Shown: piece after piece, positions 63,340-64,000 of the stretch | Layout of the letters: every line of letters begins with the position of its first letter | Position numbering within the stretch: the stretch's first letter is position 1 | DNA from: Calothrix sp. PCC 7507 | GTDB taxonomy: Bacteria > Cyanobacteriota > Cyanobacteriia > Cyanobacteriales > Nostocaceae | Length of the DNA: 64,000 bases | Direction of reading: 5' to 3' | Assembly: GCF_000316575.1 (NCBI RefSeq) | Contig: NC_019682.1 | Location: 1-64,000, forward strand | Translations under genes and position numbers: made by a program | The notes under the pieces: generated by a model | What the model was told of the DNA's origin: nothing | Databases searched by the model: none | What the model saw: the letters and a program-made list of their open reading frames with translations, nothing else

Positions 63340-63549
63340 AAATAGTAGTAGACCGTCCCAACCTTGGTCAAAATAGACCGCTTTGTAGCATGGGTCACTA
63401 CAACAATCTCTTTGACAGAACTCGAACAGTCGCCGGGGTCAAAACTTTAAATATTGAGATTTAAAGTATACAGTCCGTATCGGGCAAGGATGAGTGAAAT
63501 CAAGGGGAGGAATCAAAAACTTCTTGACAAAGTAGTTGAGAGTAAAAAA
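63340..63549 (+). ncRNA. Candidate IS110 left end with bridge RNA
   Basis: Non-coding ~200 bases just upstream of an IS110-type transposase, where this family encodes its bridge RNA. Visible pairings: GACC 63351/GGTC 63366; GACC 63376/GGTC 63393 and TGTAG 63384/CTACA 63398; TTTGAC 63411/GTCAAA 63438 enclosing an unpaired 21-base loop. Two stem-loops with large internal loops fit the target- and donor-binding loop plan. The exact element boundary and right end are outside view. Confidence 0.5.
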
Positions 63550-64000
63550 ATGGAAAACATTGCTCAATGGGTAGGCATTGATGTCAGTAAAGCTACTCTA
63601 GATGTTTATATCCGTCCAATGGGTAAAGCATTCTCTGTAGCAAACACAGAAGTAGAAATATCTCATTTAGTAGAGGAACTCAAATCCGCTAATTTAAATC
63701 TGATTGTATTGGAAGCAACAGGAGGGTTAGAAACAGAGCTAGTAATTCAATTACAAGCTGCATTTTTACCAGTTGCATTAATCAATCCACGCCAGGGGCG
63801 AGATTTTGCTAAAGCTACAGGAAAGCTTGCCAAAACTGATGCTATTGATGCCAAAATTTTGGCACATTTTGGGGAAGCAATGAAACCCCAAAGATTACCA
63901 ATTGAATCAGAAACTGCGCGTCAATTGAGCGAATTAATTAGTCGGAGAAGACAATTAGTCGAAATGCAGACGGCAGAAAAAAATCGCCGTTCACGCGCTC
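63550..64000 (+). CDS. IS110-family transposase (DEDD type), cut by window end
   Basis: Starts at ATG 63550 and stays open for 150 codons to the window end. WVGIDVSKATLDVYI supplies the first Asp, LIVLEATGGLETELV the Glu, and AKTDAIDAKILAHFGEAM the further Asp residues of the RuvC-like DEDD core of IS110 recombinases. INPRQGRDFAKATGKLA is also typical. The C-terminal serine domain is beyond the window. No frameshift in the visible part, so the element may be intact. Confidence 0.92.
   Translation, partial: MENIAQWVGIDVSKATLDVYIRPMGKAFSVANTEVEISHLVEELKSANLNLIVLEATGGLETELVIQLQAAFLPVALINPRQGRDFAKATGKLAKTDAIDAKILAHFGEAMKPQRLPIESETARQLSELISRRRQLVEMQTAEKNRRSRA

Noticed and set aside
1-64000. tRNA, rRNA or tmRNA genes
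   Set aside because: No T-arm (GGTTCGAATCC-like), rRNA or tmRNA sequence was recognised in any intergenic region; a covariance search would be decisive.

Overview
The window comes from the chromosome of a filamentous, heterocyst-type cyanobacterium (Nostoc/Anabaena/Calothrix-like Nostocales). The evidence is the very frequent GCGATCGC (HIP1) octamers, heptanucleotide tandem repeats between genes, and genes typical of the group: cyanoexosortase, the nifV-nifZ-nifT cluster with its two small companion genes, gap2, an IctB-like protein and a KaiB-like protein. It starts just before dnaA, and the dnaA-dnaN spacer carries a cluster of TTTTCCACA DnaA boxes, so the left end is the likely replication origin.

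Layout. 0-7.3 kb: dnaA, oriC, dnaN, an Omp85-type outer membrane protein and a Ser/Thr kinase. 7.3-12.1 kb: repeats and a possible small membrane protein, a cupin/oxidoreductase/NTF2-like trio, a hypothetical gene and a PIN-domain toxin-antitoxin pair. 12.2-19.5 kb is the most unusual part. A gene with a Fis-like helix-turn-helix end and a vWA protein with a helical front part flank a 173-bp MITE and a 21-bp minisatellite. Two tandem copies of a folded ~123-nt element with compensatory base changes lie just upstream of the vWA gene. A large NACHT NTPase with HEAT-like repeats follows. 20-26 kb: a KaiB-domain protein, a PilT-type ATPase, a small membrane protein, wecB and a rhomboid protease. 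26-33.5 kb: an exopolysaccharide/cyanoexosortase block on the minus strand. 34-54 kb: mostly housekeeping genes (IctB-like protein, smpB, a response regulator, a phosphatase, ybaB, murB-murC, nadD, gap2, thiL, a cyclophilin, efp, accB, proS). 54-58.5 kb: an acyltransferase-like protein, a diguanylate cyclase, gene remnants and a second PIN toxin-antitoxin pair. 58.5-62.5 kb: a minus-strand nitrogen-fixation accessory cluster (nifP-like cysE, two small genes, nifV, nifZ, nifT, then a 2Fe-2S protein). The right end cuts through an IS110-family transposase whose upstream non-coding end looks foldable and may encode a bridge RNA.

How genes work together. dnaA, oriC and dnaN handle replication initiation and processivity. 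efp and accB are neighbours on one strand. murC and murB lie in series for cell-wall precursor synthesis. The Wza-like exporter, Wzz/BY-kinase-like protein, cyanoexosortase A, its partner protein and a sugar aminotransferase form an envelope and sorting block. nifV supplies homocitrate for the nitrogenase cofactor, the CysE-like protein probably supports cysteine supply for Fe-S clusters, and NifZ/NifT assist maturation.

The best candidate for something new is the 12.2-15.8 kb locus. A vWA protein with a Ro60-like layout sits directly beside a duplicated folded element, which invites comparison with bacterial Ro/Y-RNA systems. This is inference; family assignments are from reading motifs by eye, without database searches.
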